This document shows positions 1 to 12,670 of a DNA stretch of 64,000 nucleotides, piece after piece. The stretch's first letter is position 1. Each line of letters begins with the position of its first letter. This stretch comes from Carnegiea gigantea (taxonomy: Eukaryota; Streptophyta; Magnoliopsida; Caryophyllales; Cactaceae): NCBI GenBank assembly GCA_029747015.1, contig JAKOGI010000080.1, positions 592,501 through 656,500 of the forward strand. The letters are read 5' to 3'. The notes beneath the pieces were generated by a model that did not search any database, had not been told where the DNA came from, and saw only the letters and a program-made list of their open reading frames with translations. The translations under genes were made by a program, and so were the position numbers.

Positions 1-50
1 CGGATCTCTGCCCGTTGAGTCGTTGACTCGGACTGAACCGCTGCGAGCAT

Positions 51-3000
51 ATGTTGGGCTTGTGCTGCCTGCGCGCCCTCTCTTTCCAAAGCTCACTCTT
101 CGTGCACTCAATCTCACTCTCACTTTCCCTCTCTAAACCCACTCTCATCCCCACCACCAGAGCCTCTTTCTCTCTTCTCTCCTCATCCATGGCGTCCGAG
201 CCACCGCTCCTAGTCCTGTGCGGAAAATCATCGGAAGAGACTCAACTAGCGAGCTCTCTCAAGAACAATAACTCGCTCAAACTCCCCGATTACGCTCAAA
301 TTCTCCCTCGTCTTCAGTCTGAGATTGAAAGCCCTGGCGAAGCCGATTCGTTTGATGTGCGATCGTTCTTGGATTCGCTATCAACAACTCGGTTTGGCCG
401 ATTTCTCATTTGGTCTCCGCGATTGAGTTCTACTCATGACGTTGTTTCTCAGTTAGTGCCTTTTTGAAATTCTTAATGCTGTTTTTGGTGTTTAATCTGA
501 TGTGTGAGTTGATTGTTCTTCAATATGATCGATGGATCATTAATCTGTGGCCGTTTTGTTGACAGCAATTTCGGCGAGCTTCCGGTGGGGACAGTCTGTG
601 TTACTGATGTTCAGTTCAAAGGAAGAGGTTTGAGTTTGTTGAACAATCTGTATACCTTTAAATTATTTGGCTGGTTTAGTCTACGGCAGTTTTCTATTTC
701 AAACTTGTGCATGGAAGCAGTGACGATTCTATGATACTGTTTGGTGATTTTGGCTTGCTTCGCATTCATGTTGTGTTTTGGAATATTCTTATCTTTGAAT
801 TACTGAATTAGACATGTTGCCAAAAAAAGAGTATGATTTTATAGCTTTTTTTATGCGTTGTAGTTTGGTTGTGTCCCTTCTGCTGAGTAACTGCCTTGGC
901 CTCTTCAATGTTTTTCATAGTGTTGCTGTTTAAGTTCTTCAATGAGTTTGAGATTCCTTAATAATCTATACAGTGATATCAACTTTTCCTTCTTTAAATG
1001 CGATCAATAATTGCAACTCATGGAAGATTTTTCATTATAATTGTTTCCTTGAACACCCATCAGATAGGAGTTCATTTTGTCTTTGTTGGGAGAAGTGTCT
1101 TTATTTTGCCGAATTAGCTAATCTAGGTATGTGGTCGATCAATGTGTAGGAAGGTCTACAAATGTGTGGGATTCTCCGCGAGGTTGTCTTATGTATTCAT
1201 TTACAGTACAGATGGAGGATGGGCGAGTAGTGCCACTAGTACAATATGTAGCTTCTCTTGCTATTACAGAGGCGATAAAGGACCTTTGCACGAAGAAGGT
1301 AAGTGTTTTTCATTTATATGCTTTTCTATGTTGAAGGGCAAAATGTCCTGACATATAGACGGTTTATGTTTTTGTGCAGTGCATTTATGAGTAGCTGTGT
1401 TTGCATTCTACATTTCCATGTCTCTTGTCTTGGTTAATGTTGAGAATTCTGCACACCGGATTTTTGTTTTAATTGTTTGTAGTGGATATTCACATTTTAA
1501 TTGGTTTTGCTTGGGTGGCCCACATTGTGTTGTCTGAATTCTGTTGAGCAAATAGTGCATGAAAGACTTTGAGCAGCTTATATGTTGGCTTCCCAATGTA
1601 TCCGTTTTGAACTTCAGCCTAGTCATCTGACTAAATGACCAAGCGTAAGTGTTTGCCTACTGATATGTATTCATAAGCTGAAATCTGAACAGATAATTAG
1701 AAGTATTATTTTGATACATTAGATAGAACTTCAAAAAGCATTTGCTGAGTTCATTCTTTGTGTATTGATATCAAACAAGAAGTGTAATATACCTTAGTTA
1801 CACTCGAATACATTTGGTTGTTCTTTATTGTATTTGATGTGGATCTGATACCTATACTAATCTGATTGCTACGTTTGTAAAATTCTAGAGTATGGCACTT
1901 GTTTGCAAAATTTAGATGCCCCTACAAATTGCGAACTTTAGACACACCTACAATTATTAATTGAGGTTTAGCAGCAATATTACAGTTTATTAGGTGTGAC
2001 TAGGTAAGTGGTTGCTGTATGATTTTTATTTCCCGTCTTGTTGGTCATTTCACTTTAAAGATTTTGGATATGGAATATAAGTGTCTTAAACTGCTTTTGA
2101 TGTCAACTAACATTCGATCTTCTGCTTTCAAATGATCTTATATTGAGCCTGTGATTTGCAGGTTTTGCCAATGCTAGATGTCAGGATAAAGTGGCCAAAT
2201 GATCTTTACTTGAATGGTCTCAAAGTTGGTGGAATATTATGCACATCAGCTTTTAAGTCAAAGAAATTCAACATTAGTGTGGGTAAATAATTCTAAAACG
2301 CAAATATTTACTTTTCTGCTTCTCCATAAGTGCCTGAAATTTCATAACTTTATTGCATCTCAAACCGTTTCTCATCTTTATATTATATACAGACACAAAT
2401 GATTCTTTGGTAGCAATTCAGCATGGAACTCTAAAGTAATTGTTCTCATTTTCAGGGATTGGCTTAAATGTGGATAATAGGCAACCGACCACTTGCTTGA
2501 ATGCAGTCTTACAGGACACAACCTCTATAGCTTGCCAACTGCGTAAAGAGGATATCTTAGCATCATTCTTTGACAAGTTTGAGAAATTCTTTGATGTCTT
2601 TACAAGCGAAGGTAAGTCGAGTTTGATATTTGAATTTTGCATCAGTTGTAGATAGTCTTGCCTTCCACCACCTCGTTCCTCCCACTGATCATTCAATAGC
2701 TTTATTAATTTTGCACGCCCTTTGTGTTGGATGTAAGCTTAACAAAGTTGTAATGGCTGCTAGCAATGGAGGAACAATATGTAGTACGTTTATGGAAGAA
2801 TTTCATTCTAAAAGGGCCTGCAATTGGACTATTGTCTACATTATTTAGGGGAGCAATGGAGCATCCTATTTGAAATGTTAAATTAATTTAAATTAATTAA
2901 ATAATGATGAGGATTATGGTTTGGCAGGTTTCCAGCCGTTGGAGGAGCTCTACTACCAAACATGGCTACATAGGTGAGATTGAGGAGCAACTTCTGAACT

Positions 3001-5765
3001 TTTGAAGGCCTCAACTGTAGCAAAGAAAGTTTTGCACTATTAGTGGGAATGATATATGACAAAATTTTTCTTTTTCTTAAGTTACGAATACAGAAATAAA
3101 GATCAGAGGGGCTGCTTCTTTTACCTATTCACTATAGAAACCTTTCCATTCTCATGGACATGAAGATGCACATTTAGAATTTAGCATTTTCCCCTTTTTC
3201 AAAAAGAAAGGAGTTCCCATGGTTTTTTATTTATGCTGACAACTGTTAACCACCAAAATCTTGAAGGAAAGTGTGGCTCAGTTAAATACTTTGTTAGATG
3301 CGGTTAGTCAAGGATCAAGATCAGGTCGTTATAGACTATAGTGCTTTAGATCATGTATATGGAATTTGGACAAGTTCTTGTTGTCCTACGGAATAGCTTT
3401 TTCAAATGATATTTCCCCTAGTATCTTGGTGTGAATTGTCCTTGGAAACAAATTCCTCTTACAGTTGAAATGTACTATTGCTCCATGTGTCTCAGACTAT
3501 GGAGCATTTTCCTCGTGAGTTTCTTTTCGGTGGTTGCTCTTCCAAAATCTCATCTTGTAAGTCATTTACTGGTAGCAGCGAACATCAGAGCTTTTTTCTT
3601 TCTTCTTTTTGGCCGTTAAGAAACTCATGGGGGGTATGACTTATTTGTTGTTTCTGAACATTTGCAGCTCAGCTGAGCTGGTTTTTCTTTTCCCAATGTG
3701 TGCAGTGGACAGAGAGTTATCGTACAAGACAAGTGCGGGGATCAGCTCGTGGATAATGTTGTGACTATTCAGGTAATAATTTAGGAGATGGATTGTGACA
3801 AATTTTCATGTCAACAACTGTATAAGAAAAACAAGTCTATGATTACATTTCGGTGCTTCTTAGTTATGAATTACTCAAAACAAGGGAAGAAAAAATGAGT
3901 CAGTAACAACTGAACAATGACATTCCAGTGGTAAGTTCATTGTTTCTAGTATCCTTGATTGCTTCATCTGACATTTCTCCTTTTCAATTTTGGTAATAGA
4001 GCTATTGTGAAGGATCAGGATACGATCACGGATCAATCATTGTCAATAACTAGGAAGTCAAAGTTTCATTCATGATTAATTCCTTGCAAATTTTGGCTAG
4101 TAACATAGCTTGTATTTTCTAGGAAACTGCTCTTCCGTTGATATAATGGAAAATGGAGGTTATTTGTCTAGAAAGTATAAATTACGAGGATCGGAGATGG
4201 AATTAAAGTTGCAAATGAAGTCAAAAAAGATGATATGTGTCTTCAGGAAGAAAGACAGACCAGAATTGGTTGAGTTCTGCTTCATGTCTCCTGAAGATCA
4301 CCTCTTTGGCTTGTTAGATATGAGGCGACATACATATGGACTTCCCTAGACCTTGTTTTACTGGAGATTGTTGTTGTTTGAGCATACTTATACGTCTAAA
4401 TATGTATTTTATGCATGTGTCTTATTTATTCATTTATTTAATTCTCCGAATTGATTGGGGTACTGAAATTGAGATTTTGTACATTTTCGCTATATGAACA
4501 TGGACTATCACATTTGTTATTATATGTCCATGTTTATTGCAGGGATTGACATCATCAGGGTATTTACTGGCACTTGGAGGTGATGGCCAAATGTGTGAGC
4601 TTCACCCAGATGGCAATAGGTATATTTTTACTGTTTCTGATGAGCTTGACAAATGGTTAGGCAGCATAGTATTTAGACAAGTTGATGGTCGTGGCCTCCC
4701 ACAAGGGATCCACGGCCACTAGGCTTTCTTCTTCTTAACATGCTATCATGGACTGAATATAACCGACCTTTGTTTTTGTGGCAATATGGCAATAAAGAGG
4801 TGAAACTAAACATATTGCGAGTTTCCAATCAAAAAGGGCCCCCAAGGAGGTTTTTTTTTTTTGGGGGGGGGGGGGCAGTGGTACATACGTAGCCGAGTCA
4901 AAATGCACGTTACACGTTCAAGTTGTGTTGTGGGAAGCCGTGTGAGTGTGTCTGGTAAAATTTTTGGCTACAGGTAGGCCCAGCCCAAAATTATGCTCAA
5001 TCTAAGGCATAAAAAATGGCCATTTGTTTCTTTATTGCTTACTGGAATGAAAAGAAAGCATTAAAGTTGAGACTAGAAATAGTAAACCTTCAGTGACATG
5101 AGAATTTTTGGAACCAAATACATGTCCTTGCATTATGATAAAGTCATATAATTAGGTAAATAGTTGATTTAGCTTGCATGGGATTTGAAGCTGTAAATTC
5201 AGCTTCCTTTTTCTTGCTGTTTGTCCGTTGAAAGTGAAAGAGGGTGGATGGGGTTGATAGCCAGTTTCAGTCTTATGTGAACATATAAATTTGACTGATT
5301 TGATTTGGATGATTAGGCAGCCACTTTGATTGTACAGGGGAGGATTACTGTTGGATCTTCCTAGACCTCATACTGGCAAGATCCAAACTGAGTTAGTGGT
5401 TTTATGTTGTTGTATGTATTTGAATGCTTACAGAGGGAAAAACTTGCCCAGATATTATGGCTTTTTATCTAGGCACTAAAATTTGGTTATATAAAGCTGT
5501 GTTTGTGTTGTTATATCCCTAATCTTTTTCTAATTTTAAAAAAGGTATCTGCACCTGTAATAGCTTATTGGCTTCTGCATATCGAATTCTTTAGCCTCTT
5601 ATGAACAGTCAGCCGTTAGACAATGTGCTTAAAACATCTGAGTGTTTTGTTATGCATTAATTCATATTAACTCCATAATGAGTGTTAGTTACTGATTAAT
5701 TGTTGTGTACTCTGCTTGGCAGCTTTGACTTCTTCAAAGGACTAGTCAGACATAAAATGAATTAA
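51..5765 (+). CDS. HCS1: Biotin--protein ligase (holocarboxylase synthetase), nine exons
   Basis: This enzyme attaches biotin to apo-carboxylases such as acetyl-CoA carboxylase subunits and methylcrotonyl-CoA carboxylase through a biotinyl-AMP intermediate. Exons inferred from GT-AG junctions with consistent phase are 51-451, 566-627, 1150-1298, 2162-2282, 2456-2611, 2928-2973, 3706-3772, 4543-4619 and 5723-5765. They give 373 residues, close to the Arabidopsis HCS1 length. Visible signatures are SPRLSSTHDVVS, the biotinyl-AMP loop KGRGRSTNVWDSPRG (exon 2/3 junction), and KWPNDLYLNGLKVGGIL (exon 4). The C-terminal domain ends in SFDFFKGLVRHKMN. Residues 1-46 are Ser/Leu-rich without acidic residues, as expected for an organelle transit peptide. 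A second in-frame ATG at 189 would give a 327-residue cytosolic form. Exon joins match the known plant protein closely, so identity is nearly certain; the exact UTRs are not visible. Confidence 0.95.
4110..4380 (+). other. Open frame with TTG-rich tail inside HCS1 intron 7
   Basis: Within the 770-base intron 7 of HCS1, an open frame of about 79 codons ends at 4349. It is lysine-rich and charged (for example SRKYKLRGSEMELKLQMKSK) and has no recognised domain. It is followed at 4336-4380 by a sequence resembling the TTG-tailed repeat ends found at 5351, 10907, 23231 and 28626. A CTAG acceptor-like site lies just upstream. It could be a retroelement insertion, a captured gene fragment or an alternative exon. 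Nothing shows it is translated. Confidence 0.3.
4851..4875. repeat. Composite homopolymer T12-G13 in HCS1 intron 8
   Basis: A run of 12 T is followed directly by 13 G. The same composite, on either strand, recurs elsewhere in the window (near 12639, 23520 and 27653). Confidence 0.9.
5351..5415 (+). mobile_element. TTG-tailed retroelement 3' end (copy in HCS1 intron 8)
   Basis: The segment contains GGATCTTCCTAGACC, then GATCCAAACTGAG, then a tail with TTGTTG. The same order of motifs occurs at 10907-10972, 23231-23280 and 28626-28680. A TTG-repeat tail is typical of some plant SINEs (such as the tobacco TS family), but no promoter boxes were identified here. Confidence 0.4.
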
Positions 5766-6984
5766 GGAAGTAGCAGCCATGTCATTCTCTTCCATGTGCT
5801 ATTTATGAGGTGGTTCTCTTCCCCTTTTAATTTATCTACTAGGGCATTTCAGTATACCATGTTCTTTTTCTTTCTAACAGTAGCTGGTATATTCCAATCC
5901 AGCAAGATTCCAGTAAAGCATGATTTTGTTTTGTCAAACATCGCTATTTTTATAATCATATATATCATCTGTAGGCTTAGAGCAGGATTTGAATAGTCTA
6001 CAGTACACATTTTATTCCAGACGATCTGATTACAGTCTGATGTTTTTCCTTGGCTTTTATAATGTATGTAATGACCATTCTTTATAGCGCTTGGAAAAGA
6101 AATTTAAGTATTCTTCCAGCAAATTTGGGTTGATCCTCATTAGCTGTTGCATCAAATGCTTGGCCCATTTGTCTGGATTCTTGTGATGCTTGCTAAATGC
6201 TATTGTAGCAACTTTATATTTGATCTAACGTATCTGACCTTATCATACCACAACTTAGCATGGGTCCTACCATAGCAGGCTCCGATGTGATACGGATTTG
6301 CAAAACCATACAACACCTTACCAGTAGCATGATTTGCACAGATGTTGTTTCTTAGAGACCCATGAAAGCATGTATATATCTCCCCAAATTAATTAAAGAT
6401 TCAAAAGAGAAGGCAAGAAAAAATGTATTATAAACATTTGTGTACTGTTTGATGCAACTGTTTGAACAACTTCTAGACAATAAATTGACATCAATATTTA
6501 TGCTTGCCTTTTGCACAGGGGGGCCCTTCTTTTGAAGATTTATGTAAATTGAGTCTGTTGGAACATGCATGCGTGACTCTTCGGTTGTGTTTGCTTCACA
6601 TATCTGATTCTGAATAGGGCACTCAGGCATGGCCTAGCAGGCTAGTACCACGCTCTTATATGTTTCTGTCATTTGTCTGTGGGCTCCTCTCTCTCTGTCT
6701 GTCTCTTGTATTGTAGTACGAAAGTGGGTAGCAAACCCACGTGGACATGGCACAGAATGTATGGAGATTTTACAATGTCTAGCTCAAAAAATCTTATTCT
6801 TATCGCAGGGGTCGTGCCACTAATCGAAGTCGAACCCCACCGTGGGTGCTCTGAAGAAGACAATCATTCGTTCTCCTCGAGCATTGCCATTGTTGCATTG
6901 CTTGATTTTTGTGACACCCTCCCCCCCTTTTGGTGGGCTGTGGGACTGCCATCGAGAAGGGCTGCATGAGTATTTTTATGGTGA

Positions 6985-7190
6985 CTATTAATAATTAATT
7001 GAGGTGGTTAATGATTCATTTAAGGTGACTATTATTGGTCACATCTAAATGAACTATTAGTCACCTCAAAATTCAAAATCACTGTAAAATATATTACTAG
7101 TCACCCTAAAACCTCACAAAATCATTCCTGAAAAAGTCCATCTCACAATAAGTATTATATGAGACGGTCTCACGAAAGAATCTGTATATG
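6985..7190. repeat. Dispersed repeat, copy 1 (GAGACGGTCTCAC end)
   Basis: This AT-rich segment ends in a short palindromic GAGACGGTCTCAC motif at about 7160. A diverged copy lies at 27855-28015 with the same order of landmarks: a TAGTCACC block, a run of AAAATCAC, a CGTCTCACAATAA-like block, and the terminal motif. It is probably a short non-autonomous element; ends are not defined. Confidence 0.5.
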
Positions 7191-8748
7191 CTTTTTGTCC
7201 ATGTCAATACCCATTACGTCAAAGGCTTGAAGTATACACTTTTTGTCCATGTCAGTACCCAAGTTATTTCTAATCTCATTTTGTGAAATATTTGGCCTCA
7301 ATTTCATTAGTCTTATACTCTTATCTCATTAGGAAGAATCAATAGGAAATTGCTAAGAATTGTGAGATTATTAGCAAGTAGAGTTTCCCCCCACCAAGTT
7401 CATGATCAATTGGGTTCAGTTTCATCCTTGATAATGGAGAACTGCTAGAATGGATGGTAAGTTTTTTATTTTCCTCGGACTCATTTCTTAGTTTCATGGT
7501 CCCATTCCCCGCCTCCCCAAAAAAAGTAATTTTGGTCCAAATTGAGTTATATCACCGGATTTATACATTCGAATCTACAATATAAATTTTTACCTATGTT
7601 GAAAGCTGATTTAGCTGATGAATGAGTACAGGCTAAATCTATGAGGCAAATCATGGAGCTCAATTATTTGAAGAAATGGAGTTGCGCCCTTTTGTGGAGG
7701 GTCTCTATGTATTCGGAAGCCTTATTTCAATAATAGACATTTGATCAATATTATTAGGTAATCTTATCCAATGAAGTAGATCTCTTGTTTCCTGAACATG
7801 AATGCACACAATCAGGCCATAGTGGTGGGATTTCGTTAGCCGTCAAACTCAAATGAAGAGGTCCAATTCCAACTTTGCCAAACAATGATTTTTTAACTGT
7901 TCCAGATCTGAAAAGAACCCCACATTGATGATAAATTTATTACATATGGAAGAGAAGTGGCCTGGAAAGACTGTCGACATTTGCTTGCAATTTTGCAATT
8001 GAAAATGGAAATGGAAATAAAAAGGGGTTGATTTTAAGCAAAAAGTACATAATTTTATTAGTTATGCAGGCGCTTACATATGAAAATGATCTATATGACA
8101 AATACTGTGGAAAAAATGTATATCATTGTATCTGAGAGTACATAATTCTAGGTGCCTGATATATTTTGCCTGCTTTCACTTGTCATTGGAATGAGATTAA
8201 ATTAATACCCCATCTAACAATATAGATACACATAATTTTTACTGGAAGTAACTTTTCAGAGAAAATAATTTTTACCAATAAAATACTTCTTGCTATTATT
8301 TCTATCAGATAACTTAATAAAAATTACAACTATCAAAAACAAAAATGTGAGAGAGAACGAAAAGTGGATAGAAAAAGGGGTAGTCATTTCAGCCATTATG
8401 GTCATTTCATCATTTCTCTTTGCAAACTCAAATGTTTGATTGTCACAACTAACATGGTTTGGGAAGTATGGGGGACAAAATGTTTAACTTTCGGTTTGTG
8501 TGAGGAGGGCCACGCCAAATTGGGCAATGGGCACTAAAGTTATCTTCATCATAAGATGATAACGCATTGATCACTAAAAAAGTGATTTAATGATGTTTGT
8601 CGATCTTAATCTTTTAGATTACGGATTTGCATTTAGTTTTGTTTCGTGAATATTTGTTGCCATTAATGGATTGACTAGCACTATAAAAGTCAAATAAGCC
8701 ACTAAATAGTAGCTAGATAAACTATCAATGTTTAATGGGTCACACGAA

Positions 8749-8914
8749 ACCAATACAAGTTGGTTTAAATAGTTTGACCCTTACTCTCCTAAATAATGTT
8801 TTGGATTCGAGTCTTGTAAATTGACAAAATTTCTGATGGGAGAGTTTTATCTCTTATTGAGCCAATAGTAGCTAAATTTCAATGAAATGGAGGATTCAAG
8901 ACCCCCAAAAAAAG
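8749..8914 (+). mobile_element. tRNA-derived SINE, copy 1
   Basis: A 166-base unit starts with an A-box-like TGGTTTAAATAGTTTG (8761), followed about 43 bases later by a B-box-like GATTCGAGTC (8804), and ends in CCCCCAAAAAAA. A diverged copy with the same architecture is at 42490-42657. Box spacing and the A-rich tail fit a tRNA-derived SINE; the family was not named. Confidence 0.6.
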
Positions 8915-9595
8915 GGGGTTACACAAACTATTGACATTTAATTGTTTGTCACCGCCAATTTTTGATCACATGAAAATACGAATGTGAGTTACAGACTCCA
9001 ATATACAAATAAACAAACAAAATAGGATGCAAAATGTGATAGAACTACATTTGTACAGTAATTACTTCGTGTTTGCTTTTTTTCTCTTTTTTGATCATTT
9101 AAGTTAGATTTACTTATGGTGTTTTATGAGTGACAGAACGTCCTTTCTATGAATCATCTTAACTTTAAAAAAAATAATTGTATATAATAATTGATTCCAA
9201 AGTGTCAACAACACCTCCCCGTGTGAATTCCGCTTTCGCAGGGCCTGGAAAGATCTACATATAGCCAACTTTACCTCTACCAATATCCCTGTCCGCAGAG
9301 AGGGTGAATCCAAGAGACCATTGATTTGAAAGTCTAATTGGTTTAGATAGAGTCCAGAATGTGAATAAGTATACTTACTAACTTTTATAAGATAAGATAA
9401 GTTCACATCTTAATGTCAACTTCTATAAATTGCAAAAATTAATTTCTACCATGATACCACTACCATCATTTTTTATTTATAAGCAATCGTTCTCCAATTT
9501 TTTGTACACAGGAAAAGTGCTACTTTTGAGGGTTGGAACACAGGAAAAGCAGTACTTTTACCAGGCATCTCTCATGTCTCGTTTATTTCACAACA

Positions 9596-9707
9596 CAGCT
9601 AAGATTCTGTTTGATAAAATTAGCTGTTTGTTTAGGTAATGGATAATAATTTAGATAGTAAATAGCTGTAAAAAAAAAATGATGTTGCCAAACACAGCCC
9701 AGCTAAA
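9596..9707. mobile_element. Small hAT-like MITE with probable 8-bp target duplication
   Basis: About 97 bases are flanked by CAGCTAAG (9596) and CAGCTAAA (9700), an 8-bp near-perfect direct repeat. Imperfect inverted ends read CTGTTTGATAAAAT on the left and, from the right, GTGTTTGGCAACAT. An 8-bp target duplication is typical of hAT elements. The ends are short and one base of the duplication differs. Confidence 0.5.
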
Positions 9708-10906
9708 ACACGTTAGGATTTTTTTAAAAAAAAATCCCATTTTTACGGAGGTTGTACTTAATTTTTGAGAACTAGCGTACATCAATCCATGTTTTGTTTC
9801 CTCTTCGAACGATCACTCCCCATCAAAAAAAAAAAAAAAAACAAATATAAGAGAGAGAAAACAGCAATTGTTACCCATTTGTTGAGCAATTATTAGCCTA
9901 TAAGAGAATTGAAGTACTAATTTCTATTAGACTCGCAAGATCGTTGTAAATTATCCCTTTAATAAAAAATTTAGTCATCAAGTGTAATTTACGATATAGT
10001 TATTATACTTGTAGCCTAATAAAGTAGAAAAGCTCATCTAATTAACAACTTCATTACTGCATCAATGATGAACAACTTAGTCCTGAACAATTGAGGAGTG
10101 ATTATTTAGTCGAATTTCAGTTTATGATATGATAAATAATTTTCGAATTATTTAAAAAAAACTAGGGTTATATTCCTCACAAAGGAAAGGCAACTTAATT
10201 TTTTCCTTAAATATTAAAGTAAATAAGCAGTTACAAATTTTTAGTTTAAATAATAAATATGTTACTCAGATGAATCATCAGAATTGAGGATAATAAACAT
10301 AAATTATTGGACGTGAGTATGGTAATTTCTTTCATTCTTTCTATAAAATTATTATAGTACCTATTCATAATTATATTCTTCATATCCATTCTATTTTTAA
10401 TTCCATATATAATCTATGTTAAACTTATGAATTCATTTAAGTATCATGAAATCTTTAGACAAACACTACAACTAATTGTAGGGTAAGACGAACATCTACA
10501 TGACAAGATAATCAAGTGTATGCATACCTGATTTCTTCGGGACCAATCACACATATTTTATGGAATTTTTAATATTATGTATTTAGAGATGTATAATTTA
10601 GCTTTATTTATAAATATAATCAATTATATATCTTCAGCATTCAAGAGTATCAACCAATACTCATTGGTACTTATACGCACTTAATTATATTTTTAATTAT
10701 AACTTCTTAATATCTAACACTTAATAAACTAAAACATAATTGAATTTTTTCCATAATTATTACTAAGCTTCATGGCATGATCTCAAAGGCATGAAAAAAT
10801 AAATGCAAGATGGGAAAAAGGTGGTAGGTCAACGTCCATGCATACATATATATGGGGTCATCATGGTTTCCACTCAAACCCTCTTTAAGGATTATATTTT
10901 ATACAT

Positions 10907-10972
10907 CTGGATCTTCCCATAACCCACAAAAATGGGATCCACACTGAGATATATTTGTTGCTGTTGTTGTTA
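10907..10972 (+). mobile_element. TTG-tailed retroelement 3' end
   Basis: Shows TGGATCTTCCCATAACCC, then ATGGGATCCACACTGAGA, then TTGTTGCTGTTGTTGTTA. It shares its motif order with the copies at 5351, 23231 and 28626. Confidence 0.45.
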
Positions 10973-12638
10973 AGTCGTAGATGTAAAGAGTGATGTGGGG
11001 GTTTTGGTTATTTTAGTGTCATAATTTTTAATTGCTATCCAAATAGTAACACTTTAAACATGGCATTCATAAATGACTAATGAAATCATTATTAAAATTT
11101 CGAAGTTTGAAACACATTTTTTTATTTACTTACATTTCATTTTTATATCATTATACAATAAGGAATTCATTTTTAAATTTGAACCTTGCTTACATCGATC
11201 TTTGAGCCTCATTTATTTTTAAAAAAAGAAAAAATCCGAATTAGCTAATTCTAAATTGGCAAAAGATAAATGTTGCCCTAAGGGCATCATTTAAGCAGCA
11301 TTAATTACAGTAATTATACACTTTTCAATGTACAACCATTAATTAGGAGATTAGAAATAAATATTACAACACAACTTTTGTTTTTTCTTAAAAAAAAACC
11401 TTCCTTGATTAATGTACTATAATTTGAATTTTTCAAAATTGACCCATCCGCTTTTTAATTTTCTTACTCCCCATCCCCAACCCCCGCATTTTTTCTCTCA
11501 TCAAGCAATTCACCCTCTCAGTTGTTAGCACTCAGCGCCTCTTAAACTCTTATCCTCCTTCAACATTTGATGCCTACCAATCTACCACCACATTCCTTTA
11601 CCACCACTGTTGTACCTATCATCAAATCACCTACAACAAATTATTGCATGCAGCATACCCATGAGTCATCCACAGAGGAGGTCGCCCAACTACGACGAAG
11701 AAAAGTTGAAAATTTTAGTTCGTCTTTGAACCATGACCCAGATCAAAAAAGTGTTCCGAGTTATATGATTTTTAATTAAATTTAAATGCTTTATTTTGGG
11801 TTTCGGTTTACCACTGCCAACTAGGGTATCATTTAATCTTGCCGGCTTCACCAGCGAAACGTGGTTGGAGATACACAGATTCACTGAGGAAAAGTGTCCA
11901 AAATTGGAGTTGTTGGTGTAGTCTATATGAATCAATGGCATTTGCGGCTACGAACCTGGTCGGTAATAGTGGTGAAGTTACTGACGTGTCTTTTATATGC
12001 AGAGTTTTTTTAAAAGAAATTTATAAATTAAACCTTTAAATGAAAGGACATTTAAAATAAAAAGGCCTTTCAAAAAATATAAAGAAAAAAAAAAGCCTGT
12101 ATTTTTTTTGGGTCACATAAGCCTGTAGTTAATGCTAACAATATTAGCATTATTTTGTTTTTTCAAGAATTTTATGTAGTGTTAATGCATTTATTAAACC
12201 CTTAACCATTTAGTTTTGGTTCTAAATTTTTGGTTCTATTTAACAATTTAAGTTTATATATGAGTTTTCTATTCAAAAATGTTTGGTTAGTCACAAATAG
12301 ACACATAATTACAATACACGTAAAAATTAAAATATGAAGCAAAGTTGATGTGTAATTTTCCACAATGAATCAATGATTGTGGAAGAGCGTCGCATCACAT
12401 GTTTTGAATGAAAAAGGGTTCTAGAAATTCCAAGAAGGTAGGCTTTAATTAGGCTGAGGCCCGCCAGGAATTTTTGAAGAGAAAGTAGAAACAGGGAAAG
12501 GTCACATGAAATGAAACAGGGGTGACGCCAACCGTGCAGCGTCACATCTCAACGTACTCACCACCAACCACAAAATCTAACGGCCGAGTCTGAAATTTGA
12601 ACTTCTGAAGTTCTAATAGCTTGACGGAAAATTCCCTC

Positions 12639-12670
12639 TTTTTTTTTTGGGTTGGGGGGGGGGGGGGGGG
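12639..12670. repeat. Composite homopolymer T10 / G17
   Basis: A T10 run, then GGGTT, then 17 consecutive G. Runs of this length are prone to length errors in assembly. Confidence 0.9.

Noticed and set aside
2418..2696. Minus-strand 92-codon frame overlapping HCS1 exon 5
   Set aside because: It is the reverse shadow of a well-supported exon.
6673..6969. 98-codon plus-strand frame near 6.8 kb
   Set aside because: Low-complexity start, no domain, and an opposing frame of similar length; not supportable as a gene.
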